Below, in pieces: positions 8,187 through 18,213 of a DNA stretch of 64,000 bases. The position numbers and the translations under genes were made by a program. Below the pieces are notes generated by a model. The model did no database searches. It was not told where the DNA came from and was given only the letters and a program-made list of their open reading frames with translations. Source of the DNA: Bacillus sp. es.036 (GTDB lineage: Bacteria; Bacillota; Bacilli; Bacillales; Guptibacillaceae); assembly GCF_002563635.1 (NCBI RefSeq), contig NZ_PDIZ01000001.1:2728001-2792000 (forward strand), written 5' to 3'. Numbering within the stretch: position 1 is the stretch's first letter; each line of letters opens with the position of its first letter.

Positions 8187-8714
8187 TTACTCCGTTTCTT
8201 TATCCGGATCTTCTTCTTCTAGATACGTTTCAGAAGTCGAATTACCGTGTTCTCTTTGAAGATCATCAACTGTACGTAGACGATCATCTTCTCTATTACC
8301 TGCGGTCTCAAAAGTAGCTTCATCATCTGGTCGGCTATCTTCTTTCGCCTTTTCTAATTTATCCTGTGCTTCTTTCGTACGAATAGCATAAGGAATGGCT
8401 TCAAGGCGTTCCTTATCAATCTCTTCTCCAGTATCCACACAAATGCCATAGTTTCCTTCACGAATACGATCAAGTGCTGTATTAATTAAACTCAATCGTT
8501 CTCTTGCTGCATCTTCTAAAGTAATATCCTTCTCACGTTGGTCCAACTCAGAAGCCATATCAGCAAAATGATTATCGTACGATGTTAATTCTCCAGTCTC
8601 ATCGGATAATGCCGCATTTTCATCACGATGACTAGCACCACTATCTAAAAGCTCTTTCTTTAAATTAAGTAACTGTTTTTTAAATTGCTGTAATTCTTCC
8701 TTCGACAAAGCCAT
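8187..8714 (-). CDS. yteA: DksA/TraR-type protein, YteA family, zinc site degenerate
   Basis: 175 residues from the ATG at 8714 with ribosome site GGAGG. N-terminal coiled coil (LSKEELQQFKKQLLNLKKELL), then the DksA/TraR block GNYGICVDTGEEIDKERLEAIPYA. Family members have a C4 zinc finger of two Cys pairs; here only one Cys remains, and the second pair position reads RTKEAQ. The acidic tail SETYLEEEDPDKETE is typical of YteA. YteA belongs to the general-stress/sporulation set in Bacillus. Divergent from the peroxiredoxin-like gene. Confidence 0.8.
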   Translation of the reverse strand: MALSKEELQQFKKQLLNLKKELLDSGASHRDENAALSDETGELTSYDNHFADMASELDQREKDITLEDAARERLSLINTALDRIREGNYGICVDTGEEIDKERLEAIPYAIRTKEAQDKLEKAKEDSRPDDEATFETAGNREDDRLRTVDDLQREHGNSTSETYLEEEDPDKETE

Positions 8715-8853
8715 TATCATTACCTCCATAGGTGATTTTCTTTTCCAATACCTATTTTCCCTTAACCACCGTGCAGTTAAACCATGCAATTATGTTTTAT
8801 CATGCTCAACTCGTGGAAATAAATGAATATGATTAAAGAATGGAGTGGTAATA

Positions 8854-9357
8854 ATGGCTAAATTAAAACTTGGAGACCAGGCACCCTCTTTTTCACTTAT
8901 TAACACAGAAGGTGAACTGTTCCAATTTGAACAGCACCAACAAGAAGATAACCGCTGGCATATGCTCGTCTTCTTTAGAGGTGAATGGTGTCCTGTGTGT
9001 AACGAACAGTTAGAAGAACTACAAGAACATCTAGGCGCTTTTCAAAAACTAGACGTACACCCAATTGCAATCGCGAAAGACGAATTAGAATCGCTTCGAA
9101 AAATGAAAGAAAAACACAGCCTTGAGTTCCCAGTTTTAAGCGACAACGAAAACGCTGCAATCGACTCTTATGGCGTTATGATGCATCGCGAAGACGACCC
9201 TTATGAAGATCATGGTGAACATGGGGAACCAGCTATTTTCTTAATCGATGAGAATGGTAAACTGATGGCACAGTTTCTCCAATCCAGCCCTTTCGGAAGA
9301 CCTTCAGCTGATGGATTGATTACGACCATTAAATACATTCGTAAAAATAAAGCATAA
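8854..9357 (+). CDS. AhpC/TSA-type peroxiredoxin-like protein
   Basis: 167 residues from the ATG at 8854, eight bases after GGAGTGG; an ATG three codons earlier overlaps that site. Redoxin fold with GEWCPVCNEQLEEL near residue 45, a CxxC in place of the usual peroxidatic TxxC, so it may act as a thiol-disulfide protein or a CxxC peroxiredoxin. FPVLSDNENAAIDSYGV and EPAIFLIDENGK are family landmarks. No membrane signal. Single gene with its own terminator. Confidence 0.82.
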   Translation: MAKLKLGDQAPSFSLINTEGELFQFEQHQQEDNRWHMLVFFRGEWCPVCNEQLEELQEHLGAFQKLDVHPIAIAKDELESLRKMKEKHSLEFPVLSDNENAAIDSYGVMMHREDDPYEDHGEHGEPAIFLIDENGKLMAQFLQSSPFGRPSADGLITTIKYIRKNKA

Positions 9358-9362
9358 AAATT

Positions 9363-9393
9363 AAAAAAAAACGGCCAATTGGCCGTTTTTTTT
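9363..9393 (+). terminator. Terminator of the peroxiredoxin-like gene
   Basis: Hairpin ACGGCCAATTGGCCGT flanked by A and T runs of eight, so it can work in both directions. Confidence 0.9.
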
Positions 9394-9404
9394 GAAGACA
9401 TTAA

Positions 9405-9558
9405 GCTTGTCGGGGATAAACAGGCGCATTCGCTTTTCTTGTCCAGCTACTGCGCTCAGGCCCTCGATCACTTCACCTTTCAATCGGAACACAAAGAACG
9501 TGTTCCTTTTGAAAGCTTCCAGTGCTTCTCGGTCCTTTCGAGCGCATTCGCTTTTCTT
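9405..9558. repeat. Bacillaceae interspersed repeat of about 150 bp
   Basis: Two direct copies of GCGCATTCGCTTTTCTT (9424-9440 and 9542-9558) bracket about 100 bp that contain a palindrome GGAACAC / GTGTTCC at 9486-9506. It resembles the non-coding elements with GCTTTTCTTGTCCAGCT motifs that I recall scattered between genes in several Bacillaceae. It fills the gap between a terminator and the yusG stop. No protein is supported in it. Confidence 0.55.
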
Positions 9559-9559
9559 A

Positions 9560-9841
9560 CTAACACCAGCCGAGGTCGCAGTCTTCGACATACTTTGCCT
9601 TTTGCTCTAAAACTTGTTCATAGTGGTAAATTTTATCTTGATCAAATTCGTATCCATCTGATAATTCGTAGCGATTGCCCTGATCAGAGAATAAAATACG
9701 GCCGATTTTTTCTTTGTTCAGATACAAATTCATTGCTTTTTGATCAAATTTACCATAAATCTTGTTCGTGACATCAATTCTTACCATAGGACGAGAAGTA
9801 TCAATCATTTGGATCATCTCCTCTATATCGTTTCTTTCCAT
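9560..9841 (-). CDS. yusG: YusG family protein (DUF2553)
   Basis: 93-residue small cytoplasmic protein without membrane segment or known motif. It begins at an ATG at 9841 (ribosome site weak) and ends with the repeat element two bases away. Identification rests on length and on its position just downstream of gcvH, as yusG in B. subtilis. Function unknown. Confidence 0.7.
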   Translation of the reverse strand: MERNDIEEMIQMIDTSRPMVRIDVTNKIYGKFDQKAMNLYLNKEKIGRILFSDQGNRYELSDGYEFDQDKIYHYEQVLEQKAKYVEDCDLGWC

Positions 9842-9964
9842 AAAGCCTCTATGTGACTAGTAGATGACTAAAACAAAAAAGAACCACTAATTAGAGTGTA
9901 TGATGAACCGTTCCATCTCATCATTTATTTTGTAAACGGGTGATGCCACAACACATTAAGTTTA

Positions 9965-10354
9965 TTATTCGTCTTCGCTTACCATTTTTTCGTAAGCTTC
10001 TGCAGTCATCAATTCTTCAATTTGAGAAGGCTCAGAAGGTTCTACAACAACCATCCATGCTTTTTCATATGGAGAATCATTAACAAATTCAGGGCTGTCT
10101 TCTAAATCTTCATTGACAGAAAGAACTTTGCCTGAGATTGGTGCGTACAACTCGGATACAGTTTTTACAGACTCAACGCTACCAAATGGCTCGTCGGATT
10201 CGATTGTGTCGCCTTCTTCTGGAAGCTCAACAAATACGATGTCTCCAAGTTCTGATTGAGCGAAATCTGTAATACCGATTCGGATGTTTCCGTCTTCTTG
10301 TACTTGTACCCATTCGTGTTCTTCTGAGTAGCGAAAATCTTTTGGTAAGTTCAT
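9965..10354 (-). CDS. gcvH: Glycine cleavage system H protein
   Basis: 129 residues from the ATG at 10354 with GGGAGG before it; a longer frame to 10396 lacks a site. Lipoyl carrier of glycine cleavage and, in Bacillus, also the relay for lipoate assembly through LipL. The lipoylated lysine is in [14 protein letters not shown] (about residue 63); [17 protein letters not shown] is the family N-terminus. Stands alone from gcvT-gcvP, as in B. subtilis, consistent with the lipoate-relay role. Confidence 0.97.
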   Translation of the reverse strand: MNLPKDFRYSEEHEWVQVQEDGNIRIGITDFAQSELGDIVFVELPEEGDTIESDEPFGSVESVKTVSELYAPISGKVLSVNEDLEDSPEFVNDSPYEKAWMVVVEPSEPSQIEELMTAEAYEKMVSEDE

Positions 10355-10451
10355 TGGTAATTCCTCCCTGAAATAATTCCTCTTAATTAAGGTCAATTAT
10401 ATTAATTACAATAACTATCGTATAATAGTTATTATTAATTAAGCAACTATT

Positions 10452-10811
10452 TTATCGTTTCCACATTTCCTCAAAAACATCTTCTTTAAATCCGACTGTC
10501 ACATTCTCTCCATCTGTTACTAATGGGCGCTTTATTAACATCCCGTCAGATGAAAGGATATCGAGCAATTCATCTTGAGAAGATGAGGCAACTTTATCTT
10601 TTAAACCAAGCTCTCGATACTTCTGACCACTTGTGTTAAAAAATTTCTTGATTGGTAATCCACTCTGATTAACCATTGTAGCTAATTCATCTTTCGACGG
10701 CGGATTTTCTACGATATGAATTTCATTTACTTCTACATCGTTTTGCTCAAACCATTTTTTGGCTTTACGGCATGTCCCGCATTTAGGATAGGCATAAAAT
10801 GTAATGGGCAA
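10452..10811 (-). CDS. yusI: ArsC/Spx-type thioredoxin-fold protein (YusI)
   Basis: 119 residues. Redox pair CGTC in YPKCGTCRKAKKW (Cys 11 and 14), the Spx/ArsC family start, then KRPLVTDG near residue 95, the conserved RP loop. Spx itself has CxxC plus RNA-polymerase contacts; which of the two functions applies cannot be told, but the position between gcvH and fadE matches yusI of B. subtilis. Confidence 0.85.
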   Translation of the reverse strand: MPITFYAYPKCGTCRKAKKWFEQNDVEVNEIHIVENPPSKDELATMVNQSGLPIKKFFNTSGQKYRELGLKDKVASSSQDELLDILSSDGMLIKRPLVTDGENVTVGFKEDVFEEMWKR

Positions 10812-10964
10812 ATCTGTTCCTCCTTAAAGGCATCATGTGATTCTATGGATAGTTTACCACATGACAGGATGAGGACAAATACAGACGCTTCTCTAAAAAG
10901 TAGCTTTCGGCATAAAAAACTAAAATCCTTTAATAAATTCACTCTTTATATTTCCTAATAAGGA

Positions 10965-10993
10965 GAAAAAAATCCCCCCATTGTTGGAGGGAT
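10965..10993 (-). terminator. Terminator of the fad operon
   Basis: ATCCCTCC / GGGGGGAT hairpin followed by seven T on the minus strand, about 60 bases after the fadE stop. Confidence 0.85.
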
Positions 10994-11052
10994 AAAAAGA
11001 GAGTTTGGTTTGGAAGTGATTTTAAATCATTGAATGACATAACCTTAGACAA

Positions 11053-12846
11053 TTAAACAGTAAAGCGTTGTTGTTCCAGTACGGTAGCTGCAATTTCACG
11101 TTTCTTTGCAATTACGTTGATTGGCGTGTAGCGCGACAGTTTACGAAGAGCAGAAATCATCATACGTAGAGAATCGCCAGTTTCAACAGCCACTAACGTT
11201 TCTTTCGCATGTGCCTCAATGCGATTGAACGCTTCCTGACAGAAAACTTGTGTAAGAAGAAGCTTTTGGTTCTGCTTTTCTACACTCGTTTTGTTGATCG
11301 CTTTTTCAGTGCGTAGGACAGCGGATTCCATTGAGTAGATTTCACTTACGATATCTGCAATGTTTGATAAAACTTCTTGCTCTTTATCAAGCGCTTTGCC
11401 ATACTTTTGCACCGCTGTTCCAGCAGCCAATAACATGATTTTCTTCGCCATCGTAACAAGATGCTTTTCTTGTTCAAGTGGCGCATCCCCAATTTCTTGA
11501 GGTGTAAGCATCATGAGTTCTTCTTGAAGAGCTGTTGCTTTTTCAAGAAGTGGTAATTCACCTTTCATTGTTTTGCGAATTAGCGTTCCAGGAACAAGAA
11601 GGCGGTTAATTTCATTCGTTCCTTCAAAAATACGGTTTATTCGAGAGTCACGATACATCTTCTCAACTTCGTATTCCGACATGAAGCCATAACCACCGTG
11701 GATCTGTAACGCTTCATCAGCAACATAATCAAGTGATTCAGAAGCAAAAACTTTGTTTAAAGAACACTCAACTGCGTATTCAGCGATTGCTTCAGCTACT
11801 TTAGCCCCGTTTTTCTGATCTTCATCAGAAAGTTTTCCTAACTTTTGCTCGAAAAGGCCTCCTGTACGGTATGTCGAACTTTCAGTTGCATAAGTGGCAA
11901 CAGCCATGTTAGCTAATTTTTCCTGAATAAGAGAGAATTTTGCAATTGGCGTGTTGAATTGCTTACGCTCGTTAGCATATTTAGCTGCAAGTTCAATCCC
12001 TCTCTTCATGGCACCAATTGTACCTACTGCAAGCTTATATCTACCCACATTAAGAATGTTAAATGCAATCACATGACCTTTCCCTGCTTCACCAAGGAGA
12101 TTTTCTTTCGGCACCATCACATCATCAAGAATCAATGTTCTTGTAGAAGAAGCTTTAATTCCCATTTTCTTTTCTTCTGGACCTGTCGAAAGTCCTTTAG
12201 AATCACGTTCCACGATAAAAGCAGTGAACTTCTCACCGTCAATTTTCGCATATACAATGAATACATCTGCAAAAGCTGAGTTTGTAATCCATTGCTTTTC
12301 ACCATTTAGAACATAGTGCGTACCTTCTTCATTAAGTTTCGCTACCGTTTTCGCTCCAAGAGCATCCGAGCCCGATCCAGGCTCTGTTAGGGCATAAGCA
12401 GCAATCTTCTCGCCTGTTGCTAAACCAGGAAGATATTTTTTCTTTTGATCTTCATTGCCGAAAAATACGATTGGAAGGGACCCAATTCCCACATGCGCAC
12501 CATAGCTAACTGAGAAACCACCAGCACGAGAAAATTTTTCTGTTATAACAGATGAACTAATTTTATCAAGTCCTAGGCCACCATACTCCTCAGGAACATC
12601 CGCTCCAAGAAGACCAATGTCACCTGCTTTTTCAAGCAGCTTACGTGAAATGTCGAATTCATGATTTTCAAGCTTCTCAAGCTGAGGAACGACTTCTTTC
12701 AGTACGAAGTCTTCCGTTGTTTTCCCCATCATGACATGCTCATCAGAAAAATCCTCCGGTGTAAAAATATCTTCAGCTGTTTGATCCTCTACCAGAAAGC
12801 TCGCACCTTTGATTGTTTTATTCATTGTATTCGACATGCTGATCAT
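11053..12846 (-). CDS. fadE: Acyl-CoA dehydrogenase FadE
   Basis: FAD enzyme for the first oxidation of fatty acyl-CoA in beta-oxidation. 597 residues, close to B. subtilis FadE (YusJ). Landmarks: LTEPGSGSDALGAKT (FAD/substrate loop, about residue 152), WITNSAFADVFIVYA, then the family signature QIHGGYGFMSEYEVEKMYRDSRI and FEGTNEINR. The extra C-terminal 190 residues are the VLCAD-like extension of this subfamily. Last gene of fadN-fadA-fadE; 17 bases after fadA. Confidence 0.96.
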   Translation of the reverse strand: MISMSNTMNKTIKGASFLVEDQTAEDIFTPEDFSDEHVMMGKTTEDFVLKEVVPQLEKLENHEFDISRKLLEKAGDIGLLGADVPEEYGGLGLDKISSSVITEKFSRAGGFSVSYGAHVGIGSLPIVFFGNEDQKKKYLPGLATGEKIAAYALTEPGSGSDALGAKTVAKLNEEGTHYVLNGEKQWITNSAFADVFIVYAKIDGEKFTAFIVERDSKGLSTGPEEKKMGIKASSTRTLILDDVMVPKENLLGEAGKGHVIAFNILNVGRYKLAVGTIGAMKRGIELAAKYANERKQFNTPIAKFSLIQEKLANMAVATYATESSTYRTGGLFEQKLGKLSDEDQKNGAKVAEAIAEYAVECSLNKVFASESLDYVADEALQIHGGYGFMSEYEVEKMYRDSRINRIFEGTNEINRLLVPGTLIRKTMKGELPLLEKATALQEELMMLTPQEIGDAPLEQEKHLVTMAKKIMLLAAGTAVQKYGKALDKEQEVLSNIADIVSEIYSMESAVLRTEKAINKTSVEKQNQKLLLTQVFCQEAFNRIEAHAKETLVAVETGDSLRMMISALRKLSRYTPINVIAKKREIAATVLEQQRFTV

Positions 12847-12863
12847 TCCTCCATTTTCATTGT

Positions 12864-14039
12864 TTATAGGATTTCAAACACACCAGCAGCACCCATGCCG
12901 CCTCCGATACACATTGTCACAACACCAAACTGCTCACCGCGACGCTTCATCTCATGAATTAAACTAAGGGTTAGTTTCGTTCCTGTGCAACCAAGAGGGT
13001 GCCCTAGAGCAATGGCGCCTCCGTTCACATTCACTTTATCTTCATCAAGACCAAGCTTACGAATAACGCGCAGTGACTGAGAAGCAAAAGCCTCATTCAG
13101 TTCAAACAATCCAATATCTGAAAGCTCAAGACCTGCAAGGCGAAGTGCTTTAGGAATGGCTTCAATTGGGCCAACTCCCATGATTTCTGGTGCTACACCT
13201 GCCACAGCAAACGATCGGAATTTTGCCATTGGCGCTAATCCTTCGCTCTCCGCTTTTTCACGATCCATGACGAGGACGCTCGCCGCTCCGTCACTTGTTT
13301 GTGAAGAGTTCCCTGCTGTAACAGAACCTCTTACATTAAAGACCGGTCGCAATTTTCCTAGAACGTCTAGAGATGTATCCGCACGTACTCCTTCATCCTG
13401 AGAAAAAAGAAATTTCTTTTCTTGTAGCTTGTTTTTCTCATCAATCCACTTCTTCGTCACTTCAACCGGGACAATTTCATCCTGGAATTTACCGTCTTTG
13501 ATTGCTTGAGCAGCACGCTGATGACTTCTTAGCGCAAAAGCATCCTGATCTTCCCGGCTAATTTCAAAGCGACGAGCCACTTCTTCAGCAGTGTGACCCA
13601 TTCCCATAATGTATTCCGGCTTTTCTTCTACAAGTGCCGGGTTGGGCTTGATGACGTGTCCTCCCATTGGTACAAGACTCATAGACTCTACGCCGCCAGC
13701 TAGAATTGCGCCTGATTGCCCGAGCATAATTCGCTCAGCTGCATAGGCAATACTTTGCAAGCCAGAGGAGCAATAGCGATTGATCGTAATCGCTGGAACC
13801 GTTTCTGAAAGTCCCGCTCTTGCACCGACCATTCTCGCTACGTTTAGCCCCTGTTCCGCTTCAGGTATGGCACATCCAATAATTAAGTCATCTATTTCAC
13901 CATCATAACCGCCTGCCCGCTTAAGCGTTTCCGCCACGGTGATCGCCCCAAGATCATCAGGACGCATATTTGCAAGCGTGCCACGATTAGCTTTTCCTAC
14001 AGGTGTTCTAGCTCCAGATACAATAACTGCTTCTCTCAT
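12864..14039 (-). CDS. fadA: 3-ketoacyl-CoA thiolase FadA
   Basis: 391 residues from the ATG at 14039, which has GGAGGG before it. Thiolase catalytic residues: nucleophilic Cys in NRYCSSGLQ (about 90), His in GHPLGCTG and the second Cys in [11 protein letters not shown] near the C-terminus. Cleaves 3-ketoacyl-CoA to acetyl-CoA. Middle gene of the operon, 19 bases after fadN. Length equals B. subtilis YusK. Confidence 0.96.
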   Translation of the reverse strand: MREAVIVSGARTPVGKANRGTLANMRPDDLGAITVAETLKRAGGYDGEIDDLIIGCAIPEAEQGLNVARMVGARAGLSETVPAITINRYCSSGLQSIAYAAERIMLGQSGAILAGGVESMSLVPMGGHVIKPNPALVEEKPEYIMGMGHTAEEVARRFEISREDQDAFALRSHQRAAQAIKDGKFQDEIVPVEVTKKWIDEKNKLQEKKFLFSQDEGVRADTSLDVLGKLRPVFNVRGSVTAGNSSQTSDGAASVLVMDREKAESEGLAPMAKFRSFAVAGVAPEIMGVGPIEAIPKALRLAGLELSDIGLFELNEAFASQSLRVIRKLGLDEDKVNVNGGAIALGHPLGCTGTKLTLSLIHEMKRRGEQFGVVTMCIGGGMGAAGVFEIL

Positions 14040-14058
14040 CAAACTTCCCTCCTCCATA

Positions 14059-16455
14059 CTAGTTACGCAGCGGCTTTCCTTTTACTAACATGTGCTGCAT
14101 TCTTGCTTGCGTTTTTGGCTCTCCTAGCAGGCTGAGGAACGCTTCACGCTCAAGATCAAGTAGATACTGCTCATCAACAAGTGTTCCTTCTTTTACTTTT
14201 CCGCCTGCAATAACGTGAGCAAGCTTCGATGCAATCGTCAAATCATGATCGGACAAGTAGCCGCTCCACTTCATCGTTTTTGCTCCCATTAGCATTGCAG
14301 CATAACCTGCTTCTCCTGCAACTGGGATCTTTTTAGAGACAGGCGGCTGATAGCCCTGTTCAGCAAGGAATAGCACCTTTTCCTTCGCATCATGAAGGAC
14401 ATGATCTGCATTCGCACTGATCCCATCCTGAGGGCGAATAAATCCTCGTTCCATTGCTTCATGTGCAGATGTTGACACTTTCGCCATTGCAATTGTTTCA
14501 AACACATTCGCCGCAATATCGGTAAGATTCACATTAACTCCAGGAGGTGTTTGTTCTAACTGGCGAAGATAAAGCTCTTTGTTTCCGCCTCCGCCTGGAA
14601 TCAAGCCAACCCCTACTTCTACAAGACCCATATAGGTTTCAAATGAAGCTTGAATGGAAGCGGCAGGCATACATACTTCCGCTCCACCACCTAGTGTCAT
14701 TTGGAAAGGCGCTGCAACAACAGGTTTCTTTGAATAACGGATACGCCCCATCGACTGCTGGAACTTTCTTGCAACCATTTCAATTTCAAAGAAATTATCA
14801 TCCTGCGCTTCCATTAACATGTAAGCAACATTGGCACCAACACAGAAATTTTTACCCTGGTTTCCAATCACAAGACCTTCAAAGTTTTTCTCTGTTTCAT
14901 CAACGGCTTCATTAATCATCTGGAGGATATCCATCCCGATCGCATTGTTTTGGGAGTGAAACTCAAGCCCTGCCACCCCATCACCTAGATCAAGAAGCGT
15001 TGCGCCAGTATTTTTCTTAATCACGCGATTCTGAGCTTTTAGTCCTTTAAGATGAATAATTTTCTTGCTTTCTTCAACTACTTTCTGATCACCTTTATGA
15101 TAGAAAGATTGAGTGGCGCCTTCCTGCTTATAGAAAGACGTTTGCCCTGAGGCAAGCATCTGATCAACCCACTCAGGAATCGTTTCACCTTCTTCTTTCA
15201 TTCGAGCGACTGACTTCTCTACTCCAAGTGCGTCCCACGTTTCGAACGGACCCATCTCCCAGCCAAATCCCCATTTCATCGCGCGGTCGACGGCATCAAT
15301 ATCGTCTGCAATTTCATAGGCTTTCTCTGCAGAATAAAGAAGGACAGGTTTCATAATGTTCCAGATTAACTCACCGGCGCGATCATTCGCATAAGCAAGC
15401 GCTTTCAGTTTATCCGCTTTCGATTTTGCTTGTTTGCTTGCCTCAACAGAAGCGGTTTTTAATTTCTGTCTTGGCTCATAATCAAGCGTTTTAGGATTTA
15501 GCTCTAAAATTTCGCTACCTTTTGCACCTTTTTGCTTTACGAAAAAGCCCTGGCCTGCTTTTGCTCCAATCCAGCCTTTTTCTTTCATCTGCTGCATAAA
15601 TTCAGGGATGCGGAAAACTTCTTTTTCATCGCCTTCAACCTGTTCAAAAACATTGTTTGCTACGTGAATAAACGTATCAAGCCCCACAACGTCAAGTGTT
15701 CTGAACGTTGCGCTTTTCGGACGGCCAATTGCTGGACCCGTTACAGAATCTACTTCACCAACTGAAAAACCTCGGTTTAGCATTTCTCTCACTGTTACAA
15801 GAAGTCCATAAGTACCGATGCGATTCGCAATAAAGTTTGGTGTATCTTTTGTTTCCACTACCCCTTTACCAAGAGTATCCTCACCAAATGTCTTCATATA
15901 GGAGAGAACTTCTGGATCAGTATCTTTTGTTGGAATTACTTCAAGAAGCTTTAAGTATCTTGGTGGGTTAAAGAAATGAGTACCAAGGAAGTGTTTTCTA
16001 AAATCGTCTGATCTTTCTTCAGCCATCGCTTCTACTGAAATTCCCGACGTATTCGAGCTAACAATCGTCCCAGGTCGTCTAAATTGATCTACTTTTTCAT
16101 ATACTTTTTTCTTAATTTCAAGGTTCTCAACAACCACTTCAATGATCCAATCAACTTCCTCCAAGCGTTCCATATCATCTTCCATATTTCCTGCTTCAAT
16201 TAATTGAATGTGATCTTTTTTCGAAAGTGGTGCAGGCTTTTGTTTCTTTAACTTCTCAATCGCTTCTGATGCAAGTCTATTTCTAACCGAGCGATCAGCT
16301 AGCGTAAGTCCTTTTGCTTTTTCTTTCTCATTCGGTTCTTTTGGTGCAATATCCAATAATAAACTTGGAATTCCTACATTCGCCAGGTGGGCGGCAATGC
16401 CTGATCCCATTACTCCTGCTCCTAATACAGCTACTTTATGAATGCTACGTGTCAT
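14059..16455 (-). CDS. fadN: Bifunctional 3-hydroxyacyl-CoA dehydrogenase / enoyl-CoA hydratase FadN
   Basis: 798 residues. N-terminal NAD-binding Rossmann fold with [14 protein letters not shown] (residues 12-25), the dehydrogenase domains through about residue 430, then a crotonase domain near 480-680 with [13 protein letters not shown] and [12 protein letters not shown] as oxyanion-hole loops. Carries out hydration and the second oxidation of beta-oxidation. First gene of the operon behind a FadR-type operator. The dehydrogenase-before-hydratase order is that of the Bacillus FadN type, the reverse of E. coli FadB. Confidence 0.96.
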   Translation of the reverse strand: MTRSIHKVAVLGAGVMGSGIAAHLANVGIPSLLLDIAPKEPNEKEKAKGLTLADRSVRNRLASEAIEKLKKQKPAPLSKKDHIQLIEAGNMEDDMERLEEVDWIIEVVVENLEIKKKVYEKVDQFRRPGTIVSSNTSGISVEAMAEERSDDFRKHFLGTHFFNPPRYLKLLEVIPTKDTDPEVLSYMKTFGEDTLGKGVVETKDTPNFIANRIGTYGLLVTVREMLNRGFSVGEVDSVTGPAIGRPKSATFRTLDVVGLDTFIHVANNVFEQVEGDEKEVFRIPEFMQQMKEKGWIGAKAGQGFFVKQKGAKGSEILELNPKTLDYEPRQKLKTASVEASKQAKSKADKLKALAYANDRAGELIWNIMKPVLLYSAEKAYEIADDIDAVDRAMKWGFGWEMGPFETWDALGVEKSVARMKEEGETIPEWVDQMLASGQTSFYKQEGATQSFYHKGDQKVVEESKKIIHLKGLKAQNRVIKKNTGATLLDLGDGVAGLEFHSQNNAIGMDILQMINEAVDETEKNFEGLVIGNQGKNFCVGANVAYMLMEAQDDNFFEIEMVARKFQQSMGRIRYSKKPVVAAPFQMTLGGGAEVCMPAASIQASFETYMGLVEVGVGLIPGGGGNKELYLRQLEQTPPGVNVNLTDIAANVFETIAMAKVSTSAHEAMERGFIRPQDGISANADHVLHDAKEKVLFLAEQGYQPPVSKKIPVAGEAGYAAMLMGAKTMKWSGYLSDHDLTIASKLAHVIAGGKVKEGTLVDEQYLLDLEREAFLSLLGEPKTQARMQHMLVKGKPLRN

Positions 16456-16471
16456 AGCGAACCTCCCCTGT

Positions 16472-16489
16472 TGAATGAATGCTCATTCA
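16472..16489. promoter_or_regulatory. FadR operator
   Basis: TGAATGAATGCTCATTCA matches the B. subtilis FadR (YsiA) consensus TGAATGAMTANTCATTCA at 17 of 18 positions. It lies between the promoter and the fadN ribosome site, where bound FadR would block elongation until long-chain acyl-CoA releases it. Confidence 0.88.
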
Positions 16490-16532
16490 TTTTTGTCTCA
16501 AAAAAAAGAGCGAGATCATTTCCTCTGTCTAT

Positions 16533-16561
16533 ACTATAAAATATATTCTGAAATTTAGCAA
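16533..16561 (-). promoter_or_regulatory. Probable promoter of fadN-fadA-fadE
   Basis: Minus strand: -35 TTGCTA at 16556-16561, 17-base spacer, -10 TATAGT at 16533-16538. The predicted start near 16526 is 40-50 bases upstream of the FadR operator. Confidence 0.5.
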
Positions 16562-16620
16562 TATACCACGTGTATTTTTTTAACAAAATTAAATTTTTAC
16601 GAATTTAGTCACAACTTGTT

Positions 16621-16644
16621 GAAAGCGGACGATTGTCCGCTTTC
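16621..16644 (-). terminator. Hairpin after proline dehydrogenase gene
   Basis: Perfect inverted repeat GAAAGCGGAC / GTCCGCTTTC directly after the stop. The T-run is missing on the minus strand, so termination strength is uncertain. Confidence 0.5.
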
Positions 16645-16646
16645 TT

Positions 16647-17564
16647 CTATTTCATCATTCCTTTTAACACAAAAGCCACGTTTGCCGGCCGCTCTGCAAG
16701 TCTTCTCATAAAGTAGCCGTACCAGTCCTTACCATAAGGTACATAGACGCGCATCTTATAACCTTCTTTAAGAAGCTCCTCTTGTTTTTCCACACAGATC
16801 CCATAAAGCATTTGAAACTCAAATTGTGTGTGTGGAATAGTGTATTCTTCAACAAGTTTCTTTGTGTATTCAATAATCTGGTTATCGTGAGTGGCAATCG
16901 CAGTATAATTTCCATTTAATAAATGCATTTTAATAATCTTTTTAAAATTTTCATCGACGTCTTTTTTGTCTGGGAATGCTACTTTATGGGACTCTTTATA
17001 AGCCCCTTTCACAAGTCTAAGATTAGGAGACAGCTCATTTAACTTCTCAATATCTTCAGCTACCCGGTACAAATAGGCTTGAAGAACAGTACCTATGTTT
17101 GCGAATTCTTTCTTAAGTTCAGTGAAGATTTCAATGGTTTTACCACACCTCTCAAAATCTTCCATATCGATCGTGACAAACACGTCGTGGCGATCAGCGG
17201 CTTCGAGAATACGACGCATATTCTTTATTGTCATCTGATCATCAATATCGAGACCCATAGATGTTAGTTTAAGAGAAAGCTGAGAATCAAGGTTTTCTGC
17301 TGCAATACGCTCAATCGCTTCAATACAATGATTTGTCATTTCATCAGCCTCAGCGGCATTATCAACAAATTCACCGAGATGATCGATTGTAACGGATAAT
17401 CCTTTTTGATTTAACTTTTTTATCGCGTTCACGGAACTATCAAGAGACGCACCGGCTACAAAGCGGCTTGCTCCAAAACGCATACCATATCGCTTCGCTA
17501 CTTTCGTTGCTACCCTATTCTTCCCCATGTATAAAAAGAAATTACGCATTACTTGTTCCATCAT
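16647..17564 (-). CDS. Proline dehydrogenase (YusM/FadM-type position)
   Basis: FAD enzyme that oxidises proline to pyrroline-5-carboxylate. About 305 residues from the ATG at 17564, behind GGAGGGG; the longer frame lacks a site. TIM-barrel PutA/PRODH features: RFVAGASLDSSV, QAYLYRVAEDIEKL, RLVKGAYKES, IATHDNQII and the C-terminal YVPYGKDWYGYFMRRLAERPAN. The gene next to fadN is also a proline dehydrogenase in B. subtilis (yusM). No pyrroline-5-carboxylate dehydrogenase gene is adjacent. Confidence 0.93.
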   Translation of the reverse strand: MMEQVMRNFFLYMGKNRVATKVAKRYGMRFGASRFVAGASLDSSVNAIKKLNQKGLSVTIDHLGEFVDNAAEADEMTNHCIEAIERIAAENLDSQLSLKLTSMGLDIDDQMTIKNMRRILEAADRHDVFVTIDMEDFERCGKTIEIFTELKKEFANIGTVLQAYLYRVAEDIEKLNELSPNLRLVKGAYKESHKVAFPDKKDVDENFKKIIKMHLLNGNYTAIATHDNQIIEYTKKLVEEYTIPHTQFEFQMLYGICVEKQEELLKEGYKMRVYVPYGKDWYGYFMRRLAERPANVAFVLKGMMK

Positions 17565-17864
17565 AACCCCTCCATGAAAACGCATACAAAGCGCTATAAA
17601 AAATATATTCTGGAGAAAATCGGCATATAGTATCAAATACCGCCATATTTCGCCTTCAATGCTATTTTACCATGACATGCTATAGATTAATCTAGTTTTG
17701 ATAGATTTTCTCTCGAATTAATCCTGTTAAATTTTAACTATCACCTTACTCTATACCCCTCTAAACAGAAAGTAAAAGTCATACACTAGTATATTTCCGA
17801 TCGTCTCTTTCGGATACTTTACTTTTGTTGATTTGTTGCTACACTTATCAAAATTTGTCTATGC

Positions 17865-17900
17865 AAAAAAAATGAAACCAGAAGAAATCCTGGTTTCATT
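17865..17900 (-). terminator. Terminator of the DUF2573 gene
   Basis: AATGAAACCAG / CTGGTTTCATT hairpin with eight T on the minus strand. The stop codon lies inside the first arm. Confidence 0.9.
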
Positions 17901-18168
17901 GATCAGTGTCTTTATTTGACGCTTGAGCTTTTCGGTGCTCTTCGTTCAAGGTTTTAATTTCAGCCACTAACTCTTTCATGGCATCTTTTGCATCAGGATA
18001 TGTTTGGTTCCAGTGCTTCGCTAGTGGAGGCATCGTTTTTGAGAGATGCGTGTACATCGCCCACAGCTTTACTTTCTCCTTGAGCTCAGGGCTTGTATCT
18101 CCAAGGAGAAGCTCTGTGTATTTATCCATCAACCCATCGACTTGTTCCTGAAGTGTTTCAAGACTCAT
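17896..18168 (-). CDS. yusU: DUF2573 family protein (YusU)
   Basis: 90 residues from the ATG at 18168 with TGGAG before it. Helical, soluble, no cysteines; the block LLLGDTSPELKEKVKLWAMY and the following HLSKTMPPLAKHWN are those of the small YusU family found across Bacillaceae. Sits in the yus region as in B. subtilis. Function unknown. Confidence 0.75.
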   Translation of the reverse strand: MSLETLQEQVDGLMDKYTELLLGDTSPELKEKVKLWAMYTHLSKTMPPLAKHWNQTYPDAKDAMKELVAEIKTLNEEHRKAQASNKDTDQ

Positions 18169-18213
18169 TTTACTCACTCCAATCACACGCAGAATACCCC
18201 AATTATAGCATAT

